Notes: generated by a model not told the origin, from the sequence alone. Counted from the first letter of the stretch, positions 37,165 to 46,021 are shown. The stretch: 64,000 bases of DNA from Promicromonospora soli (GCF_014653785.1 NZ_BNAS01000006.1:248001-312000), one strand, 5' to 3'. A program made the numbers and translations.

Positions 37165-38481
37165 GACCACCCACATGACGCCCCGCCGGCACCGGGCGCC
37201 CCGCCGGTCCCGGGCAACCAGGCGACCGCCCGCGGCCCGCGCTTGCGGCGCAAGCCGCCCTCCGTGCTGCGCTTCCTGACCCGGCTCGACCTGACCACCG
37301 TCTCCATCGCGCGGCGCGAGGTCGTGTGGATGTGGACCGTCGTCCTGATCGCCGCGGTCACGCTCGTCGCCGTCGGGTGGCCCGTGACCGCGTCCGGGTA
37401 CGGCACCCACCCCGCGGCGGCGATGACCTTCACCATCGTGCACTGCGCAGCCGCCATCCTGGCCGTGCGGTGGCCGTGGGCCGGCCTCGGGGCATCAGTC
37501 GTAGGAGCACTGGCCCTGATGGTGGTGACCGCCGACGCCGCACCCCAATGGCCCTGGCCGTGGCCGGTCACCGTGCTGCTCGCACACTGCCTGACCGTCT
37601 TCGTGCTCGCCCTGCGCCACACCTGGTACTGGGCGGCGTCACTGTGGTCGGCCGGCGCGATGCTGACCGTCCTCGCACCGGCGGTGATCACCCACGGCGC
37701 CGACGCGCACGCCGTGGCCAACGGCGTCGTGCTGGTCTCCCTCAGCGGTGGCATCGCGCTGGTCGGCATCATCATCCGGCTGTGGATCCTGAGCATGGTC
37801 CGCATGGAACAGGTCGAACGGCTCAGCGCCGAGGAGACGGGCCGCCGCCGGGAGCTCGAGGAACGCAACAGGATCGCCCGCGAGCTGCACGACGTCGTCG
37901 CACACAGCATGTCGGTCATCACCGTCCAGGCCTCGACCGCGCGCTACCGCCTGCCCGGGCTGGATGACGCCGTGCAGCAGGAGTTCGAGGAGATCGCGGC
38001 CTCGTCACGACGCGCACTGGGGGAGATGCGCGGGCTCCTCGGCATCCTGCGCGGCCAGGACACCGCACCCACCGCGCCACTGCCCAACCTGTCCGACGTC
38101 GCCGAGCTCGTCGAGTCCACCCGCGCCTCCGGTGCCGTGATCACCTACGTGGGCACCGACACCGTCGTGCCCGACGCCGTCGGCCTCACCGCCTTCCGCG
38201 TCGTCCAGGAAGCCCTGAGCAACGCCCTGCGCCACGCCCCCGGGTCCACCATCGCCGTCACCATCACCGGCGACGGGCACGACCTGCGGGTCCGCGTCAC
38301 CAACACGGCCCCCGCACGCAGCGAAGACCCCACGCCAGGCGCACGGCTGGGCCTGGCCGGCATCCGGGAACGCGCCGCCGCCCTCGGCGGCACGGTCACG
38401 GCCGGCCCCACACCGGACGGCGGCTTCGAGCTCACCGCCACGCTCCCCGTCGTGGAGGACGACCACCCACTACTCACGTAG
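37162..38481 (+). CDS. NarL-type sensor histidine kinase (HisKA_3)
   Basis: A 439-residue membrane kinase. After a Pro-rich cytoplasmic start, four to five helices cover about 55-210. The dimerisation helix RNRIARELHDVVAHSMSVI carries the phosphorylated H243. The HATPase domain ends with GARLGLAGIRERAAALGG. The few-helix sensor with no extracellular domain resembles DesK, which reads membrane fluidity. A fatty-acid desaturase follows 62 nt downstream and a NarL-type regulator is divergent, the same set as B. subtilis desK-desR-des. The signal is inferred. Confidence 0.92.
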   Translation: MDHPHDAPPAPGAPPVPGNQATARGPRLRRKPPSVLRFLTRLDLTTVSIARREVVWMWTVVLIAAVTLVAVGWPVTASGYGTHPAAAMTFTIVHCAAAILAVRWPWAGLGASVVGALALMVVTADAAPQWPWPWPVTVLLAHCLTVFVLALRHTWYWAASLWSAGAMLTVLAPAVITHGADAHAVANGVVLVSLSGGIALVGIIIRLWILSMVRMEQVERLSAEETGRRRELEERNRIARELHDVVAHSMSVITVQASTARYRLPGLDDAVQQEFEEIAASSRRALGEMRGLLGILRGQDTAPTAPLPNLSDVAELVESTRASGAVITYVGTDTVVPDAVGLTAFRVVQEALSNALRHAPGSTIAVTITGDGHDLRVRVTNTAPARSEDPTPGARLGLAGIRERAAALGGTVTAGPTPDGGFELTATLPVVEDDHPLLT

Positions 38482-38530
38482 GGGGTCAAGTTGGCTCCCG
38501 CGGGGGACGCGCGCACCACAAGCCGGTTCT

Positions 38531-38546
38531 TAGGTTGACAACCATG
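38531..38546 (+). promoter_or_regulatory. Leaderless -10 box of the desaturase gene
   Basis: TAGGTT (38531-38536) is 7 nt before ATG 38544. The desaturase therefore has a promoter of its own. Confidence 0.6.
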
Positions 38547-39632
38547 ACGACCCTGACCGACGCGCCGCCCCGCTCGGCCCGCCAGCCCCGCACCGCGCGC
38601 AACAAGCAGACCAACGACTACTTCGACCTCGCCGAACGCGCCACCGCGGCAGGCCTGATGGGGCGTCGCGTCGGCTGGTACGCCGGCCGCACAGCCGCCC
38701 TCGCGGCGGGCCTGGCGCTCGCGTTCGTGCTGCTGTTCACGCTGGGGGACACCTGGTGGCAGCTCGCGGTGGCCGTCCTCTTCGGTGTCGTGTTCACCCA
38801 GGGCGCCTTCCTCGGCCACGACGCCGGACACCTCCAGATCTTCCGCTCCGGGCGGCGCAACGAGTGGTTCGCACGGATCATCGCCAACCTCGTCGTCGGG
38901 CTCAGCCACGGCTGGTGGACCCGTAAGCACAACAAGCACCACGCGAACCCGAACGTGATCGGCAAGGACGGCGACATCGCCACCGGTGTGCTCGTGTTCG
39001 TTCCGGGCGAGGAGACCGGGCGTACCGGGTTCATGGGCTGGGTCACCCGCCGCCAGGGCTGGCTCTTCTTCCCGATGCTCACGCTGTTCGGCCCGGTACT
39101 GCACGCCAACGCCGTCCAGACCCTCGCCACGACGCCGGCGATCAAGCACCGCGCGGCGGAGATCTGGCTCCTGAGCCTGCGGCTCATCGGGTTCCCGACC
39201 CTCGTCTTCCTCACGCTCGGCCCTGCCCTCGGCGCGGCCTTCATGGTCGTGCAGCTCGCCGTGTTCGGCCTGTACATGGGCGCGACCTTCGCGCCGAACC
39301 ACAAGGGGATGCCGCTGATCCCGAAGGACGTCAAGGTCGACTTCCTGCGCCGCCAGGTGCTCACGTCCCGCAACATCCGCGGCGGCTGGTTCGTCGACGT
39401 GGCCATGGGCGGGCTCAACTACCAGATCGAGCACCACGTCTTTCCCCGGATGGCCAGCGTCAACCTGCGGCACGCCCGCCCGATCGTGCAGGCGTTCTGC
39501 GCCGAGCGCGACATCCCGTACACCGAGACCGGGCTGTTCGAGTCGTACGGGATCATCACCGCCTACCTGAACCGCGTCGGGCTCGGTGAGGCCAACCCGA
39601 TGGACTGCCCGATCGTCGCGCAGTACCGATAG
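38544..39632 (+). CDS. Membrane fatty-acid desaturase
   Basis: A 362-residue integral di-iron desaturase that adds a cis double bond to acyl chains. All three histidine boxes are present: HDAGH (92-96), HNKHH (129-133) and QIEHH (294-298), with the QIEHH form typical of front-end or acyl-lipid desaturases. About four helices span the membrane. No cytochrome b5 domain is fused. Adjacent kinase and regulator genes suggest control by membrane fluidity. Confidence 0.92.
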   Translation: MTTLTDAPPRSARQPRTARNKQTNDYFDLAERATAAGLMGRRVGWYAGRTAALAAGLALAFVLLFTLGDTWWQLAVAVLFGVVFTQGAFLGHDAGHLQIFRSGRRNEWFARIIANLVVGLSHGWWTRKHNKHHANPNVIGKDGDIATGVLVFVPGEETGRTGFMGWVTRRQGWLFFPMLTLFGPVLHANAVQTLATTPAIKHRAAEIWLLSLRLIGFPTLVFLTLGPALGAAFMVVQLAVFGLYMGATFAPNHKGMPLIPKDVKVDFLRRQVLTSRNIRGGWFVDVAMGGLNYQIEHHVFPRMASVNLRHARPIVQAFCAERDIPYTETGLFESYGIITAYLNRVGLGEANPMDCPIVAQYR

Positions 39633-39653
39633 GCGGCGGGACCGCGGAGCGGT

Positions 39654-40577
39654 TCAGCCAGCGGGCCGGACGACGTCGGCGACAGCCAGCGGCGCCCGGC
39701 CCGTCAGCCGCCGCACCTCGTCCGAGACGACGCTCCACCGGTCCTGGTGGACGGACGCGAACATGCTCGAGTACGCGTACGTCCACCAGGGATCCTCGCC
39801 GGAGCGGGCCAGCTCCTCGACCAGCGCCTGCGGCGGCACGTCGGTATAGCTCACCCGGTTCCCCCTGATCTGCGTGAGCGCACCGGCCATCGCGTCGAGC
39901 GTCATCGCCTCCGGACCGGTCAGATCGTGGTGCCGGCCGCTCGGCGGCAGCAGGGCCAGCGCGGCCAGGCACCGTCCCACGTCGCCGCGCGAGACCAGCG
40001 AGACCCGCCCGCTCCCTGCGGGCACACGCAGCTCGCCGGACGTCAGCGCCGGGCGCAGGAATGCGGCGAAGAACTCCGTGAACAGCGAGGCCCGGGCGAA
40101 CGAGAAGGCGCAGCCGCTCTCCACGAGCAGCCGCTCGGTGTACCCGTTGGTGAAGGCGTAGCAGAACGGCGACGCCAGGTCCGCGTCCACGCCGCTCAGG
40201 TACACGACATGCCCCACCCCGTTGGCTGCCGCCGCCCCCACCACGTTCTGGTGATGGACCATCATCCGGGCCGCTTCGCCGTCGCTGGAGATGAACACGA
40301 GCACGTCGACGCCGCGCAGCGCCAACCGCAGCGACGCGACGTCGTCGTAGTCGGCATACACCGGCACCACCCCGGCGGCCCGCCGTCCCAGGTTCAGCGC
40401 CGCCGCCACCGCGGCCGGACGACGGGCGAGCGCCAGCACCTCGTGCCGAGCGTCGTGACCGCCGTCGCCTGCCTCCTGACCCGCGGACGTGCGCTCGGCC
40501 GGGCCCGCGGCCTTGGCCAGAATGCCGACGACCTGGCTCCCGAGCGTGCCGGTCGAGCCGGTAACCGCAATCCTCAC
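39654..40577 (-). CDS. NmrA-like atypical SDR (NAD(P)-binding) protein
   Basis: A 307-residue protein of the atypical SDR group. VRIAVTGSTGTLGSQVVGIL carries the GxxGxxG nucleotide site. LVFISSDGEAARMMVHHQNV and the Tyr-poor active region place it with NmrA/TMR-like reductases rather than classical SDRs. The substrate is unknown. GTG 40577 is preferred because TAACGT ends 7 nt upstream; GTG 40586 would start within that box. Confidence 0.82.
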   Translation of the reverse strand: MRIAVTGSTGTLGSQVVGILAKAAGPAERTSAGQEAGDGGHDARHEVLALARRPAAVAAALNLGRRAAGVVPVYADYDDVASLRLALRGVDVLVFISSDGEAARMMVHHQNVVGAAAANGVGHVVYLSGVDADLASPFCYAFTNGYTERLLVESGCAFSFARASLFTEFFAAFLRPALTSGELRVPAGSGRVSLVSRGDVGRCLAALALLPPSGRHHDLTGPEAMTLDAMAGALTQIRGNRVSYTDVPPQALVEELARSGEDPWWTYAYSSMFASVHQDRWSVVSDEVRRLTGRAPLAVADVVRPAG

Positions 40578-40590
40578 GGCGGTCACGTTA
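40575..40590 (-). promoter_or_regulatory. Leaderless -10 box of the NmrA-like gene
   Basis: TAACGT (minus strand, 40590-40585) is 7 nt before GTG 40577. Confidence 0.6.
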
Positions 40591-40626
40591 CCCGGGCGCC
40601 GGCGCTCGCAGGAGCAGCGGGCCCCG

Positions 40627-40665
40627 TCAGCTGGTCGTGTCAGCTGGTCGTGTCAGCTGGTCGTG
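40627..40665 (+). repeat. Three tandem copies of a 13-bp repeat
   Basis: TCAGCTGGTCGTG occurs three times without change (40627, 40640, 40653), then a partial copy. It fills the promoter region of the YjbR-like gene (start 40692). Confidence 0.9.
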
Positions 40666-40691
40666 TCAGTGGCTGGTGCAAGACTCCTGCC

Positions 40692-41075
40692 GTGACCGAA
40701 CGCGCAACCGTGCCGACCGAGACCGTCCTGCGGCTGGCCGCGATCTTCGAACGCCTTCCGGAGTGCAACGAGACCGACGCCTGGACCGGAGTGGTCTGGA
40801 AGACCCGCGACGCCACGGTCGCGCACGTCTTCGGCGGCGAGGACGGCTTGGTCCGGGTCACCTTCCGGGCAGAGCCCGACGAGGTCCAGGCGTTCCAGCA
40901 CCTCGGTCCGCAGTACTTCAAGGCGAGCTGGGGCAGCAACGTCGTCGGGATGGTCCTGGACGAACGCACCGACTGGGAGGAGCTGGCCGAGCTGCTCACG
41001 GACTCGTACTGCATCCAGGCGCCGCAGAAGCTTGCGGAGCAGGTGAGCCGGCCCGCCGTCCCGGGTGCCGACTGA
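40692..41075 (+). CDS. MmcQ/YjbR-family protein
   Basis: A 127-residue protein of the MmcQ/YjbR double-wing fold. KTRDATVAHVFGGEDGLVRV, FKASWGSNVVGMVLDER and the closing DWEELAELLTDSYCIQAPQK match the family. DNA binding is suggested for some members but not proven. GTG 40692 follows AAGACT at 6 nt. The 13-bp repeat array is just upstream. Confidence 0.85.
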   Translation: MTERATVPTETVLRLAAIFERLPECNETDAWTGVVWKTRDATVAHVFGGEDGLVRVTFRAEPDEVQAFQHLGPQYFKASWGSNVVGMVLDERTDWEELAELLTDSYCIQAPQKLAEQVSRPAVPGAD

Positions 41076-41076
41076 G

Positions 41077-41091
41077 TAGGCTCGTGACATG
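41077..41091 (+). promoter_or_regulatory. Leaderless -10 box of the SnoaL-like gene
   Basis: TAGGCT (41077-41082) is 6 nt before ATG 41089. Confidence 0.6.
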
Positions 41092-41487
41092 ACGGAACGT
41101 GCGGCGGTCGAGGCCTGGGTCCGCGACTACGAACGGCTCTGGCGGACGGCGGGGACGGACGGCCTCTCCGAGCTCTTCACTGCCGACGCCTCATACCTGG
41201 CGTCGCCCTGGGCGCAGCCCATCGTGGGGCTGCCGGCGATCGCGGAGTTCTGGGAGTCCGAGCGCACCGGGCCCGACGAGTCGTTCACCATGGCGTCCAA
41301 GGTGATCGCCGTGGACGGTTCGACGGCGATAGTGCGGGTGAGTGTCGAGTACGACGCATCCGGCAGCCGCTGGCGTGACCTGTGGATCCTCGAGCTCGGC
41401 GATGACGGGCGCTGTGCAGCCTTCGAGGAATGGCCGTTCGCACCGGGCCAGTCCGACGGTCACGACCAGCTCGGGACGAGCCAGTAG
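41089..41487 (+). CDS. SnoaL-like / NTF2-fold protein
   Basis: A 132-residue cone-shaped NTF2-like protein. VEAWVRDYERLWRTAGTDGL, then YLASPWAQPIVGLPAIAEFW and the closing LWILELGDDGRCAAFEEWPF fit the SnoaL-like group, which includes isomerases, hydrolases and ligand binders. Function cannot be named. It follows the YjbR-like gene by 13 nt with its own promoter. Confidence 0.82.
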   Translation: MTERAAVEAWVRDYERLWRTAGTDGLSELFTADASYLASPWAQPIVGLPAIAEFWESERTGPDESFTMASKVIAVDGSTAIVRVSVEYDASGSRWRDLWILELGDDGRCAAFEEWPFAPGQSDGHDQLGTSQ

Positions 41488-41720
41488 CCACGATCCGGTG
41501 CGGCCGCCGACGTCGGACAAAGTCCATCCGGTGGGGTCATCGACATACATCCGATAATGCACATTATGTCATTACGGCGGGGGCGTCGGCATGGAACCAC
41601 GCCCCTGCGCTGCGCGCCCGTCGGGCCGTCGCGCACGTGCTGAGTGCTCAGGCTCCCCGTTCGCCCGCACGATCGACCCGGGCCAGGCTCGCTGACTTCG
41701 GTCGGCTGCTGGCTGCGTCA

Positions 41721-41792
41721 CGTGACTTCGGTCGGTCGTCTCGACATCGGTCATTCGATGGACCGATGTCGAGACAGCTGACCGAAGTCACG
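41721..41792. repeat. Large two-part inverted repeat in a gene-free region
   Basis: Outer arms CGTGACTTCGGTC (41721-41733) and GACCGAAGTCACG (41780-41792), inner arms CTCGACATCGGTC (41740-41752) and GACCGATGTCGAG (41761-41773), each 13 bp and perfect, with 6-nt internal loops and an 8-nt loop. TGACTTCGGTCGG occurs again as a direct copy at 41693-41705. The surrounding 41488-42038 holds no gene I can support. Confidence 0.85.
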
Positions 41793-41926
41793 AGCCAGCC
41801 CTGCACACCGGACCGAACTAGCGAGCTCAGCCGCGTCCGAACAAAGCCGCGAACCAGTGCACCGAACGCGCATCGACCAGCCACGAGCCGCGCCCCCACC
41901 AGTTGCCCGCCAACATGTCTAAAGCA

Positions 41927-41946
41927 TTGTGTATAGCGCAACACAA
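41927..41946. promoter_or_regulatory. TTGTGT/ACACAA inverted repeat, candidate operator
   Basis: TTGTGT (41927-41932), 8 nt, ACACAA (41941-41946) lie in AT-richer DNA about 95 nt before the TOPRIM gene. Confidence 0.35.
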
Positions 41947-42038
41947 CTGTCTTTCACTACCAAGTACGACCAACACGGTAGCAACCCCGAAAATCCTGCA
42001 GGCTCTCCCCGCGCCCGAGGCATACGATCCTTCAGACC

Positions 42039-42617
42039 ATGAACCTTGCCGGAGTCCTCGCCGCCTCCACGAGCACCGCGGTGCTCGTGGAGGGCGAGAG
42101 CGACCGCGCGGCCGTCGAGACGCTCGCCGCCCGGCTGGGCCTGCCCCTCGCCGACCTCGGCGTGCAGGTCGTGGCGATGGGCGGGATCACCAACATCGGC
42201 CACCACCTCGTCGCCCTGGGCGGCCAGGACATCCGGCTCGGTGGCCTGTACGACGCCGCGGAGGAACGCTTCGTCATCAAGGGCCTCGACCGGGTGGGCC
42301 TGCGGCCGTTCGACGCGACCACTCCCCTGACCGACCTCGGCTTCTTCCGCTGCGACCGGGACCTCGAGGACGAGCTGATCCGGGCCGTCGGGACCGACGG
42401 GTTCCTCGCCCTCATCGCTGCCGAGGGCGAGCTGCGGAGCTTCTCGCGGCTGCAGGGCCAGCCGGCCCAGCGCGAACGCACCGCTACCCAGCAGCTGCAC
42501 CGCTTCATCGGCTCGAAGGGCGGCCGGAAGGAGCGCTACGGGCGCCGCCTGGCCGAGGTGCTCCCGCTGGACCGGGTGCCGGCCCCGCTCGACGCCGTAC
42601 TGCGCTGGGCCACCTGA
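42039..42617 (+). CDS. Stand-alone TOPRIM-domain (OLD-like) protein
   Basis: A 192-residue protein. TAVLVEGESDRAAVETLAAR is the TOPRIM signature, with the catalytic glutamate in VEGESD, and LGFFRCDRDLEDELIRAVG may supply the DxD equivalent. It resembles the OLD-family nuclease TOPRIM domain without the ATPase. DNA or RNA nicking is possible. TACGAT lies 10 nt before the ATG, longer than elsewhere. The upstream region is the gene-free stretch with the large inverted repeat. Confidence 0.72.
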   Translation: MNLAGVLAASTSTAVLVEGESDRAAVETLAARLGLPLADLGVQVVAMGGITNIGHHLVALGGQDIRLGGLYDAAEERFVIKGLDRVGLRPFDATTPLTDLGFFRCDRDLEDELIRAVGTDGFLALIAAEGELRSFSRLQGQPAQRERTATQQLHRFIGSKGGRKERYGRRLAEVLPLDRVPAPLDAVLRWAT

Positions 42618-42657
42618 GTCCCGCCTGAGCCCCTGCCAGAGACACACACCAGTACGG

Positions 42658-43722
42658 TCACGCCCTTCGCGGGTCGAGCACCACCATCCCGGCGCGCGGC
42701 GCGGAGTCCATGGTGGGTACGAGCTGGGCCGCCTCCGCCATGCCGACCACCCGGTCGAGCAGGTCCTGGGGCCGCAGCGCACCGGAGGCGACGAGGTCGA
42801 GCATCTCGGGGTAGTCCGCGGCCGCCATGCCGTGGCTGCCGAGCACGTCCAGCTCCCACGCGATCACGCGGCCCATCGGCACGCGCGGACCGCCGTCGAC
42901 GGGCGCGAACAGCCCCACCTGCACGTGCCGTCCCCGGCGGCGCAGGCTCCCGATCGCGTCGGCGCACGTCTGCTCGCTCCCGACGGCGTCCACCGAGACG
43001 TGCGCTCCGCCGTCGGTCAGCTGGTGCACGAGGGCGGGCACGTCGAGCCCGTCGGCGAGCGCCGCGTCGTCTGCCAGCACCGTGCGCTCCGCGCCGGCGT
43101 GCTGTGCGGCTACCAGCGCCCCTTCCGACCGGTCGACGGCGAGCACGTGTGCCCCTCGGGCCACCGCGACCATGATCGCGCTGAGCCCGACCCCGCCCGC
43201 GCCGACGACCACCACCCACTCCCCTGCTCGCACCAGTGCGCGCCCGGCCACCGCCCGGTAGGCGGTGGCGAAGCGGCAGCCGAGGCTTGCCGCGGCGTCG
43301 AGCGAGACGCCGTCGGGTACCGCGACGAGATTCGCGTCTGCCGCGTGCAGCACGACGAGCTCGGCGTACGAGCCCCAGTGCGTGAAGCCGGGCTGGGTCT
43401 GGTCGGGGCAGACCTGCGCCTGGCCACTGCGGCACCACTCGCAGGTGCCGCACCCGCTCACGAACGGCACGGTGACCCGGTCCCCCACGCGCCACTTCGT
43501 CACGCCGGCGCCCACCTCCGCGACGGTGCCCGCGAGCTCGTGGCCGGGGACGTGCGGCAGGGCGGTGATGTCGGCGTCGTGCCCGGCCCAGGCGTGCCAG
43601 TCGCTCAGGCACAGGCCTGTGGCGTGCACCCGCACGACCACGCCGCCCTCGGGGGCCCGCGGGTCGGGAACCTCGCGGACGTCGGTAGGGCCTTGGAACT
43701 GGTCGAAGAGAATGGCTCGCAC
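42658..43722 (-). CDS. Zinc-dependent alcohol dehydrogenase
   Basis: A 354-residue medium-chain dehydrogenase. Catalytic zinc ligands are in GLCLSDWHAWAG (Cys) and VPGHELAGT (His/Glu); the structural zinc uses CGTCEWCRSGQAQVC. VVVGAGGVGLSAIMVA binds NAD(P). The exact alcohol or aldehyde is unknown. GTG 43722 gives the standard N-terminus VRAILFDQFQGP. The gene is divergent from the XerC-like recombinase. Confidence 0.92.
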   Translation of the reverse strand: MRAILFDQFQGPTDVREVPDPRAPEGGVVVRVHATGLCLSDWHAWAGHDADITALPHVPGHELAGTVAEVGAGVTKWRVGDRVTVPFVSGCGTCEWCRSGQAQVCPDQTQPGFTHWGSYAELVVLHAADANLVAVPDGVSLDAAASLGCRFATAYRAVAGRALVRAGEWVVVVGAGGVGLSAIMVAVARGAHVLAVDRSEGALVAAQHAGAERTVLADDAALADGLDVPALVHQLTDGGAHVSVDAVGSEQTCADAIGSLRRRGRHVQVGLFAPVDGGPRVPMGRVIAWELDVLGSHGMAAADYPEMLDLVASGALRPQDLLDRVVGMAEAAQLVPTMDSAPRAGMVVLDPRRA

Positions 43723-43905
43723 GCTCGGATTCAACCACGCGAGCCGTGCACTCCTGGCGAGTGGGCGCTGTTGACCGTAGCGGCGTACACCGTGGGCCCG
43801 TCCGCGACGGTCCGGAGCGTGATGCGCCGACGCGACCTGGTCTGAGCGGTCTCGTTGCAGGTCAGCGGCATTTTCCGGCATATCGGGAGTGTCAGTGGTC
43901 CCGCC

Positions 43906-43921
43906 TAGGGTGGCGCTCATG
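43906..43921 (+). promoter_or_regulatory. Leaderless -10 box of the XerC/D-like gene
   Basis: TAGGGT (43906-43911) is 7 nt before ATG 43919. Confidence 0.6.
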
Positions 43922-44950
43922 GTCGCTCCTCCGCGCCTCGAGCGCGTCACCGTCGCCGAAGCCGCCCGCCGTTATCTCGCGGCGGTCGAGGTCGAGACGA
44001 TCCGCGGCGTCCTGTCCCCCGCCACGGCGCGCAGCTACACGCGTGACGTCACCGAGTTCGGGCGGCTGACCGGCCGCGACCGGATCCTCGACGACGTCAC
44101 GGGGGCCGACGTCGACAGCGTGCTCGTGCGCTACCAGTCCGCGCCTGACGCCCGGTACACCGACCCGGACCGCAAGCCCGGCCCCGGGCGCAGCACCGCC
44201 ACCGTCAACCGGTTCCGGCAGTCGGTCACCCGGTTCTTCGCGTACGCGGCGCGCGAGTGCTGGGTCCAGGCCGACCCGATGCAGTGGGCCGCGCCGCCGG
44301 CCAAGGTGCGCGGCACCCTGCGCACCGCTCGCACCGCCCTGTCGGCGGGAGCGGCCCGCAGCCTGCTGGCCACCTCGCCGTCGGACACGCCCGCCCGCAC
44401 CGACCAGGACCTCGCCCTGCGCGACCGGCTGGTGGTCGCGCTGCTGCTGGTCCTGGGTCCGCGCGTCTCGGAGCTCGCCCGTACCGACGTCGACGACGTC
44501 GCCCGCGAGCCCGAGCGCGCCACCTGGCGCATCCGCGGCAAGGGCGGCAACACCCGCACCGTAACCCTCTCACCGCCCCTGGCCGGTGCCCTGGACGACT
44601 ACCTCACCCTGCTCCGCCCTGCCCTTGCCGCGAAACGCCCCCAGGACGACGACGCCCAGCGTGCCCTCCTGCTGTCCTGGCGGGGCCGGCGCATCGACAC
44701 CCAGGCCATCCGCGCCCTCCTGGCCCGCGCCGTCAGCCGCATGCCCGCGCCCTACCAGCGCGAGGCCACCCCGCACGCGCTGCGGCACACCACAGCGACC
44801 CTGCTGGTCGCCGACGGCTGGGACGTGAAGGTCGTCGCGGAGCTCCTCGGGCACGCCTCGATCGCCACCACCGGTGTCTATCTCGACCGCATCGAGGGTG
44901 AGCTCACGGCCGCCATCCGGTCCCACCCGCTGGCGGCCGCGATCGAATGA
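43919..44950 (+). CDS. XerC/D-like tyrosine recombinase
   Basis: A 343-residue tyrosine recombinase. SAM-like domain about 8-120; catalytic residues in LVLGPRVSELART (Arg), GKGGNTRTVTL (Lys), HALRHTTATLL (His/Arg), LLGHASIATTGVYLDR (His and Tyr). It resembles XerC/XerD, but sits at the start of a glycan/signalling cluster rather than with replication genes. It may be the cluster's integrase. ATG 43919 is leaderless. The ATP-grasp gene follows on the same strand. Confidence 0.88.
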   Translation: MVAPPRLERVTVAEAARRYLAAVEVETIRGVLSPATARSYTRDVTEFGRLTGRDRILDDVTGADVDSVLVRYQSAPDARYTDPDRKPGPGRSTATVNRFRQSVTRFFAYAARECWVQADPMQWAAPPAKVRGTLRTARTALSAGAARSLLATSPSDTPARTDQDLALRDRLVVALLLVLGPRVSELARTDVDDVAREPERATWRIRGKGGNTRTVTLSPPLAGALDDYLTLLRPALAAKRPQDDDAQRALLLSWRGRRIDTQAIRALLARAVSRMPAPYQREATPHALRHTTATLLVADGWDVKVVAELLGHASIATTGVYLDRIEGELTAAIRSHPLAAAIE

Positions 44951-45025
44951 GCGCAGGGCTCGGAATGCGCTGCGACCCGTCGCGGGTGAAACTCGCAGCA
45001 GAACCCGGACCAAGGAGCCAGCCCG

Positions 45026-45043
45026 ATGCGGACCCAGCCATGA
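45026..45043 (+). CDS. Five-codon leader ORF coupled to the ATP-grasp gene
   Basis: ATG 45026 encodes MRTQP, with AAGGAG 8 nt upstream. Its TGA overlaps ATG 45040 (ATGA). The ATP-grasp gene itself has no ribosome site, so termination-reinitiation is likely. It may simply be a device for loading ribosomes. Confidence 0.5.
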   Translation: MRTQP

Positions 45044-46008
45044 CGTCCGTCCTCGTGACCGGCGCGGGGGGTCCTGCGGGCCGTGCGCTCGGAGCACAGC
45101 TCACCTCCCGCGCCGCAGAAGGCGCAGACCTCACCTGGGTCGGTGTCGACATCGTCCCCGTGACCGACCCCAGCTTCCCGGTCACCGATCTCGCCCCCCG
45201 AGCCGACGCCTTCGACTACGCCACCGGCATGCGCGACCTCATCGACAAGTACGCCCCCGACCTCGTGCTGCCCACCGTGCAGGACGAGCTGCCCCAGGTT
45301 GCCGTGCTCGCCCAGGCCCTCGGCCGCCGGGCGGGCCGCAGTGCTCCGGCAACGTCCCGCGCTGCCGACACATCGGGCACGGTAGTGATCGCCGCCCCGG
45401 GATCCACCGCGATCGCGGCCGACAAGCTGCTCACCATGCTCGCGCTCGACCGCAGCGGGGTGCCGATCCCCCGGTACGCCCTCGCCACCGACTTCGCCGG
45501 CTCACGGGACGCACTCGCCTGGGCCGGCGGGCCGATAGTGGTCAAGCCGCGGGTCTCCCGCGGCGGCCGCGGGGTGCGGCTGATCGAGTCGCACACCGGC
45601 CCCGCCGGCACAGCCGACTGGGCCGACCTGGACGCGTCCTGGATCGTCCAGTCGTTCGCCTGCGGCACCGAGTACGGCCCACAGGTGTACCGGTCCCCCA
45701 CCGGCCACAGCACGGTCGTGGTGCTGGAGAAGACCGCGCTCAAGCAGGGCCGGGTAGGCAACGCCGCCGCCGTCGTACGCCCGCTCGCCGGTGCCGCACC
45801 CGACATCGAGGAGACGGCCCGACAGGCCGTCGAGGCACTCGGCCTCGTCGGCCCCGTGGACCTGGACATCCGCCGCGACGCGACGGGAGCGCCTGTGGTC
45901 CTGGAGGTCAACAGCCGCTTCGGCGCCAACAGCGCCCACGCCCCCGAGCTGCTGGACGCGGTGCTCGCCCAGTGGGGGCCACCCCGACCCGGCAGCCGAC
46001 CCAGATGA
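45040..46008 (+). CDS. ATP-grasp protein
   Basis: A 322-residue ATP-grasp enzyme, which joins a carboxylate to an amine or thiol using ATP. MTSVLVTGAGGPAGRALG is the N-terminal lobe, IVVKPRVSRGGRGVRLIES the ATP lid, and PVVLEVNSRFGANSAHAPEL the metal-binding end. Substrate is unknown; carbamoyl-phosphate-synthase-like and polysaccharide-linked types both occur. A start at ATG 44947 (overlapping the recombinase stop) is possible, but the leader ORF supports 45040. Confidence 0.82.
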   Translation: MTSVLVTGAGGPAGRALGAQLTSRAAEGADLTWVGVDIVPVTDPSFPVTDLAPRADAFDYATGMRDLIDKYAPDLVLPTVQDELPQVAVLAQALGRRAGRSAPATSRAADTSGTVVIAAPGSTAIAADKLLTMLALDRSGVPIPRYALATDFAGSRDALAWAGGPIVVKPRVSRGGRGVRLIESHTGPAGTADWADLDASWIVQSFACGTEYGPQVYRSPTGHSTVVVLEKTALKQGRVGNAAAVVRPLAGAAPDIEETARQAVEALGLVGPVDLDIRRDATGAPVVLEVNSRFGANSAHAPELLDAVLAQWGPPRPGSRPR

Positions 46009-46021
46009 GACGGACCCCACG

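Noticed and set aside
41430-41936. A 168-codon plus-strand frame in the gene-free stretch
   Set aside because: Overlaps the SnoaL gene, runs through the inverted repeat, has an Arg/Ser/Thr-rich random composition and no start signal.
43919-44950. The housekeeping XerC or XerD
   Set aside because: It resembles both but has no chromosome-dimer-resolution context and lies at the edge of an accessory cluster; kept as XerC/D-like.
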